Shown here one piece after another: positions 6,543 through 15,264 of a DNA stretch of 19,739 nucleotides (its first letter is position 1; every line of letters begins with the position of its first letter). The stretch is taken from contig URXR01000020.1 in NCBI GenBank assembly GCA_900551925.1, positions 1 through 19,739 of the forward strand. Direction: 5' to 3'. Source of the DNA: an uncultured Mycoplasmatota bacterium. Its GTDB lineage: Bacteria > Bacillota_I > Bacilli_A > RF39 > UBA660. Below the pieces are notes generated by a model. It saw only the letters and a program-made list of their open reading frames with translations. It searched no databases and was not told the DNA's origin. The position numbers and the translations under genes are program-made.

Positions 6543-7244
6543 ATGATAGATTTTATAATATATGAAAAAGACTATGAATTAAACAACTTTTATAAAATGA
6601 TCATTTTTAACTTTTTAGGATGCCGGAAAGAAGAATTTAAAATTTATGATTATGAAGATATTAACAAAAGTACCTCTAGTAATAAAATATATATTTTAAG
6701 ATCAATAAATACTAAAAAATGTTTAAAAATTGCCAAAGACATAAGAACCAAAGGAGATTGGTACAGTCAAATAATAATTTTAAATGAAACATTTCCAAAA
6801 ATTAAAAATAACCATTTATTAATATTAGATTATATTCAATTAGACGATAACTTAAAAGAAAATCTTAAAATTGCTATCAAAGATGCTTATCAAATTTTAA
6901 CTACTAACAGAACTTTTAAATTCTTACTAAATGGAGAAATTCATATTATTCCTTATCGAGACGTTCTTTATATTGAAAAAGGCAACAATCAAAACTACTC
7001 TACCATTTTTACCAAAAATAAAAGTTATATTGTCAAAGAAACTATTAATAGCTTAGAAACAAAATTAGATAAAAGTTGTTTCATGAAAACCCATCGTAGT
7101 TGTATAGTAAACTTAAACAATATAACTTCTTATAATTATTCTGATAATATCATTTATTTTGATAATTTAAAAATATATTTAATAGCAAGAGATAAGAGAA
7201 AAAACTTAAAAGAAAAATTATTAACTCATCAAATAAACTATTAA
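6543..7244 (+). CDS. LytTR-type DNA-binding regulator with a pseudo-receiver domain
   Basis: The C-terminal part (about 122-228) is a LytTR DNA-binding domain, with 'PYRDVLYIEKG' and the hallmark 'MKTHRSCIVNL' (H184, R185), as in AgrA and ComE. The N-terminal part has receiver-like layout (acidic E8/D10, 'IYILRSI', 'QIIILNE', 'LDYIQLDDNLKENL'). The position expected to carry the phosphorylated Asp reads R53-S54, and the conserved Lys of the AgrA-type 'DYIxK' motif is Leu (L100). It is thus probably not controlled by ordinary phosphorylation. No sensor kinase or signal peptide gene is adjacent. The ribosome site GGGAGG lies 8 bases before the ATG. Its last codons overlap the phosphoketolase gene tail to tail by four bases. 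Likely targets are itself and the divergent hydrolase gene, inferred from the tandem repeat. Confidence 0.85.
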   Translation: MIDFIIYEKDYELNNFYKMIIFNFLGCRKEEFKIYDYEDINKSTSSNKIYILRSINTKKCLKIAKDIRTKGDWYSQIIILNETFPKIKNNHLLILDYIQLDDNLKENLKIAIKDAYQILTTNRTFKFLLNGEIHIIPYRDVLYIEKGNNQNYSTIFTKNKSYIVKETINSLETKLDKSCFMKTHRSCIVNLNNITSYNYSDNIIYFDNLKIYLIARDKRKNLKEKLLTHQINY

Positions 7245-9547
7245 ATTAATTTTTCTACATCTGGCATATCTTTGCCATGCTCTCTTATATAATTATAATG
7301 TTTTTCTAACTGCTTATTACAATAATCAGAAACTTTCTTATAATCACTATCTTCAATCTTTAAATACTTAATAGCATTTAATACTAAATGATACCTATCA
7401 AGTTCATTTTGAACTCTCATATCAAAAGGAGTTGTAATAGTACCTTCTTCTTTATAACCATGAACATGAAGGTTTTTATTTTTTCTTTTATAAGTAAGTA
7501 AGTGTATTAAATTAGGATATCCATGAAAAGCAAAAATAATGGGTTTATCTTTAGTAAATAATAAATCGTATTCTTTATCACTAAGACCATGAGGATGTTC
7601 TAAAGAAGATTGAAGTCTCATCAAATCAATAACATTTAATACTCTAATTTTTATATCTAAAAACTTACTAAGTATATTTTTAGCAGCCACTATTTCTGTT
7701 GTAGGAGTATCACCACTAGAAACTAAAACTAAATCAGGATTATCGCATTTATCACTTATAAACTTAAGTTCCCCTATTCCCTTTTTGCAGTGCTCTATAG
7801 CTTCATCCATAGAAAGCCACTGAAATCTTTCATGTTTAGAAGCTACGACCACATTAATATAATCACGAGTCTTAACTACATGATCAAATACCGATAACAA
7901 AGTATTAGTATCTATAGGTAAATAAATCCTAGAAATAGATGCTTTTTTTGTCGCAACATGATTTAAAAAACCTGGGTCTTGATGAGTAAAACCATTATGA
8001 TCTTGTTGCCAAATATGAGAAGTAAGAATAAAGTTAAGAGAAGAAATAGGTTTCCTCCAAGGTATCTCTTTGGCAACTTTAAGCCATTTAGCATGTTGAC
8101 TAACCATTGAATCAATAATTCTAATAAATGCTTCATAAGAATGCATAAAACCATGTCTACCAGTAAGTAAATAACCCTCAAGTAACCCTTCACAAACATG
8201 TTCTGACAAAATAGAATCAACAACTGCGCCATCACGTCCTAAAAACTCATCATCAGAAAAAGTATTAAAATTCCATTTTCTTGTGGTTTTCTCAAACACA
8301 TGATTAAGTCTATTAGATAAAGCTTCATCTGGCCCAAATATCTTAAAATTATCTTTATTAAGATTAACTACATCTCTTATATACTCACCAAGATTCATCA
8401 TATCGCTAGAAATAGTCTTACCAGGAGTAACACTAATAGCATAATCTTTAAAATCAGGAAGTTCTAATTCTTTTAATAAAAGACCCCCATTAGCATTTTT
8501 ATTAATACTCATTCTCTTCTCATAACTAGGCAAAATATCCCTAATTTCTTTAAACAAAGTACCATTTTCATCAAATAATAATTCTGGTTTATAAGAAAGA
8601 AGCCAGCTCTCTAACAATTTCAAATCATCATCATCTTCTATTACAATAGGAACTTGATGAGCACGAAAACTACCCTCTATTTTCTTACCCTTAAATTCTT
8701 TAGGACAACCCCATCCCTTAGGACTTCTTAAAATAATAAGGGGAAATAAAGCTTTTTCATCTTCTTTTAATCTATTAATATCTACAATAACTTTATCCAT
8801 AACATCAGCCATCTTAAGATGCATATATCTTACATCACTACCTGATACAATATAAGGTTTATAACCTTGTGATTTAAAAAATGATTTAAGTTCTTTATCA
8901 GTCATTCTTCCCATTACCGTAGGATTAGATATTTTATAGCCATTAAGATGTAAAATAGGTAGTACCACTCCATCCTTATCTCTATTTATTATTTTATTTA
9001 TATTCCAAGAAGCCGCAAGTGGACCTGTTTCAGCTTCACCATCCCCTATCACGCAAGAGACAATTAAACTAGGATTATCTAGTACTGCTCCATAAGCATG
9101 AGCAAGACTATATCCAAGTTCCCCTCCCTCATTAATAGAGCCAGGAACATCTGGAGCAACATGAGAAGAAACTCCTCCCGGAAAACTAAACTGTCTACAA
9201 AGTTTTCTAAGTCCTTCTTCATCTTGAGTAATATCTGGATATAAAGAAGTATAAACCTCTTCCAAATAACTATTAGCAATCATAGCTTGTCCTCCATGAC
9301 CAGGACCAGATACATACATCATATTAAGATTATATTTTTTTATTATTCTATTTAAATGAGTACAAATAAAATTTTGCCCTGGAGCTGTACCCCAATGTCC
9401 TATAACTTTAGGTTTAATATCATCAAAAGTAAGTTCTCTTTTCAGTAAAACATTATCCCATAAATAAAGTTGACAAATCGATAAATAATTTAAAGCCATA
9501 AAATAATAATTAAGGTTTTTTAACTCTGCATTACTCAAAGCACTCAT
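7241..9547 (-). CDS. xfp: Phosphoketolase (xylulose-5-phosphate/fructose-6-phosphate)
   Basis: This thiamine-diphosphate enzyme splits xylulose 5-phosphate (and often fructose 6-phosphate) with phosphate into acetyl phosphate plus glyceraldehyde 3-phosphate (or erythrose 4-phosphate). It is the key step of heterolactic and bifid-type sugar fermentation. Visible family motifs are GHWGTAPG (50-57), SGPGHGG (80-86), the cofactor-binding IGDGEAETGPLAASW (167-181), HLNGYKI (200-206) and, further on, 'HIWQQDHNGFTHQDPG'. The 768-residue length is slightly short of the usual 790 or so, but no domain is missing. The ribosome site GGGAG lies 7 bases before the ATG. The gene stands alone behind its own promoter, with no pentose-pathway neighbours. 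Dual substrate specificity cannot be told from sequence. Confidence 0.95.
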   Translation of the reverse strand: MSALSNAELKNLNYYFMALNYLSICQLYLWDNVLLKRELTFDDIKPKVIGHWGTAPGQNFICTHLNRIIKKYNLNMMYVSGPGHGGQAMIANSYLEEVYTSLYPDITQDEEGLRKLCRQFSFPGGVSSHVAPDVPGSINEGGELGYSLAHAYGAVLDNPSLIVSCVIGDGEAETGPLAASWNINKIINRDKDGVVLPILHLNGYKISNPTVMGRMTDKELKSFFKSQGYKPYIVSGSDVRYMHLKMADVMDKVIVDINRLKEDEKALFPLIILRSPKGWGCPKEFKGKKIEGSFRAHQVPIVIEDDDDLKLLESWLLSYKPELLFDENGTLFKEIRDILPSYEKRMSINKNANGGLLLKELELPDFKDYAISVTPGKTISSDMMNLGEYIRDVVNLNKDNFKIFGPDEALSNRLNHVFEKTTRKWNFNTFSDDEFLGRDGAVVDSILSEHVCEGLLEGYLLTGRHGFMHSYEAFIRIIDSMVSQHAKWLKVAKEIPWRKPISSLNFILTSHIWQQDHNGFTHQDPGFLNHVATKKASISRIYLPIDTNTLLSVFDHVVKTRDYINVVVASKHERFQWLSMDEAIEHCKKGIGELKFISDKCDNPDLVLVSSGDTPTTEIVAAKNILSKFLDIKIRVLNVIDLMRLQSSLEHPHGLSDKEYDLLFTKDKPIIFAFHGYPNLIHLLTYKRKNKNLHVHGYKEEGTITTPFDMRVQNELDRYHLVLNAIKYLKIEDSDYKKVSDYCNKQLEKHYNYIREHGKDMPDVEKLI

Positions 9548-9578
9548 ATAATCACTCCCTATTATATATTACAATATA

Positions 9579-9607
9579 ATTATAACTTACATTATTAGTT
9601 TTAACAA
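9579..9607 (-). promoter_or_regulatory. Sigma-A promoter of the phosphoketolase gene
   Basis: On the minus strand: -35 TTGTTA (9607-9602), a 17-base spacer and -10 TATAAT (9584-9579). A second TATAAT at 9566-9561 lacks a good -35. Confidence 0.6.
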
Positions 9608-9694
9608 TAAATGTTTTTTTATTTTAAAAAAATGTTCCAAAAAACCATAAATAAAATAGAAACTTATCCTTTCGACATATACCTATCTTTTAAA

Positions 9695-9708
9695 TGTCAA
9701 AGTTTACA
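9695..9708. promoter_or_regulatory. cre-like catabolite site (tentative)
   Basis: TGTCAAAGTTTACA (minus: TGTAAACTTTGACA) matches the palindromic cre form TGTAAACGTTTACA at 12 of 14 bases, but the central CG is CT. It lies roughly 90 bases upstream of the phosphoketolase -35, far for a CcpA site, and also just beyond the addA stop. A short hairpin (GACAT with ATGTC, about 9674-9698) overlaps it. Confidence 0.25.
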
Positions 9709-9733
9709 GCATATATTTTTGTAGAAAAAAAGA

Positions 9734-12700
9734 CTATAACTTTTTAATAATATCTTTCTCTATCGAATAAAGATAAATATTAACAGGTTTATTAGTCTTT
9801 TTAAATATATAATCCTTATAACCATTAAGTTGTTTTCGATAATTATCATCATCAATATTTAATAGTTTATAATCGACAATATCAACATAATCTTCATATT
9901 CTAACATTAAATCAATAACACCATGATAAGTATCACCATCATCTTCATATATAAACTCATACTCTTTAAATACTCTAGCCTCATTTATATTTTTAAATAA
10001 ATCATGCTTAAGAAATCTTTTCACATATTTATTATCAGTTTTAGAAAAATCACTAACTTCAAACAAATAATGCATATAAGTACCAAATTCCATATTTTCT
10101 AACTCTTCTTTAGTTTTTAACTTATTATTTACTTTTGAAAAATGATTATCACTTAACATCTCACTATTTATAGAAACTTCTCTTTTATCAATTAATTCAT
10201 CACTACTATTTAAAAATTCAAAATCTTTATCTTTAAATATATTATAATCCTTACTAAGTTTTACCTCCTCAAAAGAAATATCTTTTATTTCCCTATCAAA
10301 TAAATCTTGTACACTATTTACAATATCCAAAAATGATCTATATTTTAATTTTTTATCATCTTGGATTATTCTTTCATCATAATAAACATCTTTATCAAGA
10401 GGACACACAAATATCATCTTTTCTTTTGCTCTAGTAAGTGCTACATAAAAAAGTCTTATTTTCTCTGAAATCTCTTCTTTAATATAATCTTCTTTTACTA
10501 ATAATTTAGAAAATACAGTCCCTACTCCTTCTTTGTAATAAGGCGTAATAATTCCATATTTCTTGTCATATAAAAATTTCTCTGTTATATCTCTAATATT
10601 AAACTTTTTATAAAGACCAGCATAATAACAAACTGGAAACTCTAAACCTTTTGATTTATGAATATTCATAATCTTAACAGAATTAGCACTATTAGTATTA
10701 GCTTTATATTTTATATCATTATTATCATCAATCATTTTACTTAAATATTCTCCTAAATCATAAGGAGTATATCCTAAATTTTCTAATGATTTAGTAATGT
10801 TTTTTAAATATAAAATTCTAATCATAGTCTCTTCAGTGTTTCTATAAGATAAAACCTTTTCCCAAAAATTAAATTTCTCTAAAAGCTCATCTAAAAACTT
10901 TTGACAAGAAACTTCATCTAAAGTATCAGAAACTTCTTTACCAAGTTTAAATAATTCCAAATCATAAAAACTATTATCTTTAAAACATTTAAAAATCTCT
11001 TCATCACTCAGTCTAAACAAATAACTTCTCGCAATAGAAGTAAATAAATACCTAAATTCTACTCCATATTCCTTATTTTTTATCTTAATTACAAAATTAA
11101 TAAGATTCTTTATTATCAAAATATCGTACTCAGTATTTAAAACTTCATCTTTATATATTGATAAAGGAATATTCTCATACTCAAAAATTTTCCTATATAA
11201 ATCAAAATCTGTTCCCCTATCCATAATAATACAAAAATCATCATAACGAACTTTTCTTAAAGTTCCTGATTCTTTATCAATTACCATATAATTATTATTT
11301 ATTTTATTTTTAATATCTTGCGCAATAATAAAAGCTTCTTTTTCATTTTTAGTAAATTCTTTATAAAGTTTATCATCATAATTATATATTTCTAAAAAAT
11401 TACTAAAATCTGTTTTTTCTAAATTGTAATTAGTATTTCCAAATACCATCTGATGAGATTTTTCATAATCTGCTCCTCCAAGAAAATCAGACATAACTTT
11501 AATAAAGATTTTATTTATATCAGAAAGCACTTCTTCTCTAGATCTAAAATTCTTAAGCAAATCTATTTTTATTCCATAGTCACCATCACTATAAAGATCA
11601 TACTTTTCTTTAAATATAAATGGATTAGCATTTCTAAATCTATAAATAGATTGTTTAATATCTCCCACCATATAGACATTATCATTTTCTATTTCTTTAA
11701 TAAACATCTCTTGTAAATCATTAGTATCTTGATATTCATCAATCATTATCTCATTATAAAAATTCTTTATTTCCTCACGAATTTCTTTATTATTTTTAAC
11801 TATTTCTATAGCCATTTTAGCAATATCCGTAAATTCATAAACATTATTTTTCTGTTTATAAGAATTAACCTTATCATCAAGTTTTTTAATTATATCTAAT
11901 ATAACTTTAACATAAGAATAAGTACTTAAATAAGTTTCTTTAACTTCTTCCACACTATTAAAGAAAGTAAACTTTTTTAACTCCTCTAACTTTTCTTTTA
12001 TACTTTGCTTTAATTCTTTAGAATACTTAACAATTCTAGGCATACTAATATCTAAACTTTGTTTTATTTCTAAATAATTAGAAGCTTCCAAAAGTTTCTT
12101 AAAACACTCTTTATATTCTTCTATTTTCTTATCTTCTTCTACTAATAAAATCTCTTTATAAATATCTATAATCTCTTCCTTTTTATGGTTAATAACTTCC
12201 AAATAATCAGAAATAAGTTTATCCACATAATCTTTATTATAGTAACTATCTAAATATTTATCTAAGTAACTATCTTTATCATATTTTAAATCTAAACTAT
12301 TATTAATTCTAAAAATTTGTGTTTTTATCTCTTTATCATCTTTAACAGTAAAATCACTAATCATTTTTAAAAAGGCTTCATCTTTACTCTCATATAAATC
12401 ATTAAATATTTCCTCTAAAAACTCTTCTTTTTTAATATTAATAACTGAAGAATCTATTATACTAATATCTTTAGGAATTCCTAAAACATAATGATATTTC
12501 CTAACTACCGAAAAAGCATAACTATCAAAAGTTGTTATATAACTACTATCAATATAATCAAGTTGCTTCTTTAAAGAAGGCTCTTCAAAAATAGCTTTCC
12601 TTATTCTATTTTTCATCTCATTACTAGCTTCATTTGTAAAAGTTAAAACTAAAAGCTTATCAATATCTATTCCATCTTTTAACTTTCTAATTACCCTAGC

Positions 12701-12802
12701 AGTAAGTACTGCCGTTTTTCCAGAACCTGCTCCTGCTGAGACAATAATATTTTTACCCTCTTTAGAAATTGCCATTTGTTGTTCATTAGTCCACTTAGGC
12801 AT
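9734..12802 (-). CDS. addA: AddA, helicase-nuclease subunit of the AddAB recombination complex
   Basis: AddAB unwinds and resects double-strand breaks for RecA loading (the RecBCD counterpart). AddA is the UvrD-type motor plus nuclease. The 1022 residues show Walker A GAGSGKT (24-30), 'LTFTNEASNEMKNRI', Walker B DEYQDT (355-360), GDIKQSIYRFR (380-390), NIHKSKGLEFP (713-723) and LFYVALTRAKEK (784-795). The C-terminal nuclease motifs are GVIDL (D964) and DYK (D977, K979). It is shorter than the roughly 1230 residues of B. subtilis AddA, but every motor and nuclease motif is present. I start it at the ATG at 12802. A GTG at 12811 is also in frame, but it overlaps the ribosome site AGGAGG (12816-12811), which sits 8 bases before this ATG. 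The start overlaps the end of addB by 8 bases, so the two are coupled. Confidence 0.95.
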   Translation of the reverse strand: MPKWTNEQQMAISKEGKNIIVSAGAGSGKTAVLTARVIRKLKDGIDIDKLLVLTFTNEASNEMKNRIRKAIFEEPSLKKQLDYIDSSYITTFDSYAFSVVRKYHYVLGIPKDISIIDSSVINIKKEEFLEEIFNDLYESKDEAFLKMISDFTVKDDKEIKTQIFRINNSLDLKYDKDSYLDKYLDSYYNKDYVDKLISDYLEVINHKKEEIIDIYKEILLVEEDKKIEEYKECFKKLLEASNYLEIKQSLDISMPRIVKYSKELKQSIKEKLEELKKFTFFNSVEEVKETYLSTYSYVKVILDIIKKLDDKVNSYKQKNNVYEFTDIAKMAIEIVKNNKEIREEIKNFYNEIMIDEYQDTNDLQEMFIKEIENDNVYMVGDIKQSIYRFRNANPFIFKEKYDLYSDGDYGIKIDLLKNFRSREEVLSDINKIFIKVMSDFLGGADYEKSHQMVFGNTNYNLEKTDFSNFLEIYNYDDKLYKEFTKNEKEAFIIAQDIKNKINNNYMVIDKESGTLRKVRYDDFCIIMDRGTDFDLYRKIFEYENIPLSIYKDEVLNTEYDILIIKNLINFVIKIKNKEYGVEFRYLFTSIARSYLFRLSDEEIFKCFKDNSFYDLELFKLGKEVSDTLDEVSCQKFLDELLEKFNFWEKVLSYRNTEETMIRILYLKNITKSLENLGYTPYDLGEYLSKMIDDNNDIKYKANTNSANSVKIMNIHKSKGLEFPVCYYAGLYKKFNIRDITEKFLYDKKYGIITPYYKEGVGTVFSKLLVKEDYIKEEISEKIRLFYVALTRAKEKMIFVCPLDKDVYYDERIIQDDKKLKYRSFLDIVNSVQDLFDREIKDISFEEVKLSKDYNIFKDKDFEFLNSSDELIDKREVSINSEMLSDNHFSKVNNKLKTKEELENMEFGTYMHYLFEVSDFSKTDNKYVKRFLKHDLFKNINEARVFKEYEFIYEDDGDTYHGVIDLMLEYEDYVDIVDYKLLNIDDDNYRKQLNGYKDYIFKKTNKPVNIYLYSIEKDIIKKL

Positions 12803-15182
12803 TATTATCACCTCCTAAATATGACAAATCTTTATCATTAGTAATAAGAACCTCATCATTAGCTTCTTTAAAACAAATATCTCTAAAATCACAAAATTTA
12901 CACCCTAACATCTCTTTCTCAGTCTTCTTAGGATTTATTTTAAAATCACAAATAGATATTCCCTTAATAGCCTCTTTTATTTTTTCATCTGTCAAAGCAA
13001 GTATCATATTAATATCATTATCACTAAGTACTTTAGCATATCTAGAGATATTTCCATTTTTATCAAATCTCATTGATTTTATAAATTTACTATTTTTATA
13101 CGTCTTATCAAATTCATATAAAATATTCTCATCACTATTAGAATATCCATAAAGTAAAAGTCCTTCCCTTTTTTGCTCCTCATAACTTTTTTTACTATCT
13201 AAAGTTACTAAACTTCCTAACACTCTTTGTAAATAAAAACCTGCAAAAGAGACATTTTCTAATTTTTTAGAATTACTAGCTAAATACAAATAAACTGGAA
13301 GTTGCATAGAAAGTCCAAAAGGTAAATATCCTAAATCAATATCAGTAAATCCCGTCTTATAATCAATAATAGCAGCAATCACTTTTCCATCTTTTTCTTC
13401 ATACTGAAGTTTATCAATAAAACCTTTAAAAGTTACTGTAATATCTCCCTTAGTTATAATCTCTAGTTTCTCTTCAAATAACATTTGTGTTAAATTAGTA
13501 TTATCAAGTTGCTCTAAAATAATATTATAAACATCAATAATATTCTCTCTAAGTTTATCAACATAAAACTTTTCTTTATTAGTAAGTTCTCTATCATTTA
13601 TCTTAACAAACTCTTCTATTAAATAATCTATTTCTAAATTCTCTTTTAAAGCTCTTTCTAAAACATAATGAAATAAACTTCCTATATAAGCCTCAAATCT
13701 ATCTTCATAAATATTTAACTTTAAAACATTAGCTAAATAATATTTAAAACTACACTTATAATAATTATCCATACTAGAATAAGATAAATTAAACTTATTA
13801 GCAATATAATCTTTAAAATCTAAAAGATTAATACCTGTAAATTTATTAGAATAAGTATTATAACTAATATCATCATAATTACTATATAATAATTTTAAAT
13901 TACTATCTATTACTCCTGTCTTTAAATAATTATCCAAATAACTATTAAGTCTAAATCTATCCGCTAAAGCACTATAACTAACTTTTAAATCAAGACTCTC
14001 ATCTACAACTTCATATCCTAAATCTAAAATTAAATTAGAAGCATAAAATCCCGCAAAAGGAGTTCTATCTTTATAAGTAATTACTAAATTCTTTATATTA
14101 AAAATATTATTAATTGCCTCATCTCTAGCTCTTTTATTTTTTATTTGCGTGCTTTCTAATAACAAACCTTTTTTTAAATCATCAGAAATAAAATCCTCAT
14201 CCTTATAAACATCAGGAATACTATTTTGGTTAAATGACATCATAAAAACATACATATCATCACTAACAGGATAATTTTTATAATCAATTACCTCTATTGT
14301 ATTAGAATATTTAACGCCATTTAACATAGTATGTTTAAAATCATAACTAATCATCTCTAAAACAACATCTAAATTATCGAAATCTATATATTTATTAACT
14401 ATTTTTATTATTTGCTCTAACACCTTAGAATTTTTATATAACTCTTGCAGTTTATTAACTCTATCCTTAATATCTCCTTCTAAAGATAAAAATAAAGAAG
14501 CAACTTTTGTGGATATCAATCTATTATTTTCCTTACTAATCTTTAAATTATACCAATCAAAAACATAACTAACTATATCTAAATAATCATCATTAAGATT
14601 AGTTATTTTTATTTTATCTAAAGAAATACCATTTTCTACTAATTTATTTATTTCCTTACTAACAAACTCAATCTCATCAAAAATAGTATCAAAATGATAA
14701 ATTTTATGACTATACTTTTTATAATTTTTATTAACTACTCTAACCTTTGTTATTTTCTCTAATCTTTTAATAAGATCTTTTTCAAATAACGAAAAATCAT
14801 TAAAATTATAAAAAACTAACTCTTTATCTTTTATAAAATCTAAAAACAAATCATCTCTTATTAATAACTTATTATCTCTAAGATCTTTTTTTATTCTAAC
14901 CAGTAAATCTAATTTTTCATTATTATATTTTTTATCATCTACAAAGTAAATATTTTTTAAATAAATACCCGCAATATCTCTAGTTACTCTATATTTATCC
15001 ATTAAATAATAAATAGCATTTTCATCATAAGTAAAATAAAACTTATTTATAACTTCTTCCATTGTCATAAATTTTAAATTAAAAAGTTTTCCACTACTAT
15101 TTATTTTCTTAAGTAAATCTAATTTATAACTATAATTAGTAATAATAATTGTTTTATCATTTAAACTGTCTATAAACTCCAT
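12795..15182 (-). CDS. addB: AddB, nuclease/Fe-S subunit of the AddAB complex (short form)
   Basis: AddB is the partner subunit, contributing a second nuclease, an iron-sulfur cluster and Chi recognition. The C-terminal nuclease shows GFIDKL (D590) and IIDYKTG (D607, K609). Four cysteines, C477 (YKCSFKYY) and C761/C764/C770 (GCKFCDFRDIC), match the split Fe-S ligand pattern of AddB. At 795 residues it is about 370 shorter than B. subtilis AddB. The N-terminus, where AddB usually has a GxxGSGKT ATP-binding loop, reads 'IIITNYSYKLDLLKKI' with no Walker A. The inactive helicase part thus looks reduced, while nuclease and cluster remain. The ribosome site AAGGAG precedes the ATG. Gene order addB-addA is that of Bacillus. 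Confidence 0.88.
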   Translation of the reverse strand: MEFIDSLNDKTIIITNYSYKLDLLKKINSSGKLFNLKFMTMEEVINKFYFTYDENAIYYLMDKYRVTRDIAGIYLKNIYFVDDKKYNNEKLDLLVRIKKDLRDNKLLIRDDLFLDFIKDKELVFYNFNDFSLFEKDLIKRLEKITKVRVVNKNYKKYSHKIYHFDTIFDEIEFVSKEINKLVENGISLDKIKITNLNDDYLDIVSYVFDWYNLKISKENNRLISTKVASLFLSLEGDIKDRVNKLQELYKNSKVLEQIIKIVNKYIDFDNLDVVLEMISYDFKHTMLNGVKYSNTIEVIDYKNYPVSDDMYVFMMSFNQNSIPDVYKDEDFISDDLKKGLLLESTQIKNKRARDEAINNIFNIKNLVITYKDRTPFAGFYASNLILDLGYEVVDESLDLKVSYSALADRFRLNSYLDNYLKTGVIDSNLKLLYSNYDDISYNTYSNKFTGINLLDFKDYIANKFNLSYSSMDNYYKCSFKYYLANVLKLNIYEDRFEAYIGSLFHYVLERALKENLEIDYLIEEFVKINDRELTNKEKFYVDKLRENIIDVYNIILEQLDNTNLTQMLFEEKLEIITKGDITVTFKGFIDKLQYEEKDGKVIAAIIDYKTGFTDIDLGYLPFGLSMQLPVYLYLASNSKKLENVSFAGFYLQRVLGSLVTLDSKKSYEEQKREGLLLYGYSNSDENILYEFDKTYKNSKFIKSMRFDKNGNISRYAKVLSDNDINMILALTDEKIKEAIKGISICDFKINPKKTEKEMLGCKFCDFRDICFKEANDEVLITNDKDLSYLGGDNNA

Positions 15183-15200
15183 AATCTACTCCTTATAGTT

Positions 15201-15209
15201 ATTATAACA
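15201..15209 (-). promoter_or_regulatory. Extended -10 promoter of addB-addA
   Basis: The minus strand reads TGTTATAAT, an extended -10 about 10 bases upstream of the ribosome site AAGGAG. No convincing -35 is seen at 16-18 bases. Confidence 0.55.
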
Positions 15210-15240
15210 TTTTTTACTTTAACAAAATAGAAAAAATCAC

Positions 15241-15264
15241 AAAAAAAGCTAGCAACCGCTAACT
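15241..15264 (-). terminator. Intrinsic terminator after ddl
   Basis: On the minus strand, AGTTAGC (15264-15258), loop GGTT, GCTAGCT (15253-15247, one G-T pair) and then a run of T. The ddl TAG stop (15265-15263) overlaps the first arm of the stem. Confidence 0.7.

Noticed and set aside
7963..9279. Two other-frame reading frames inside the phosphoketolase gene
   Set aside because: They are the same strand in a shifted frame over conserved phosphoketolase sequence, Leu-rich and without starts supported by ribosome sites.
11453..11716. Plus-strand frame inside addA
   Set aside because: It is opposite the AddA motor domain and has no ribosome site or recognisable motif.
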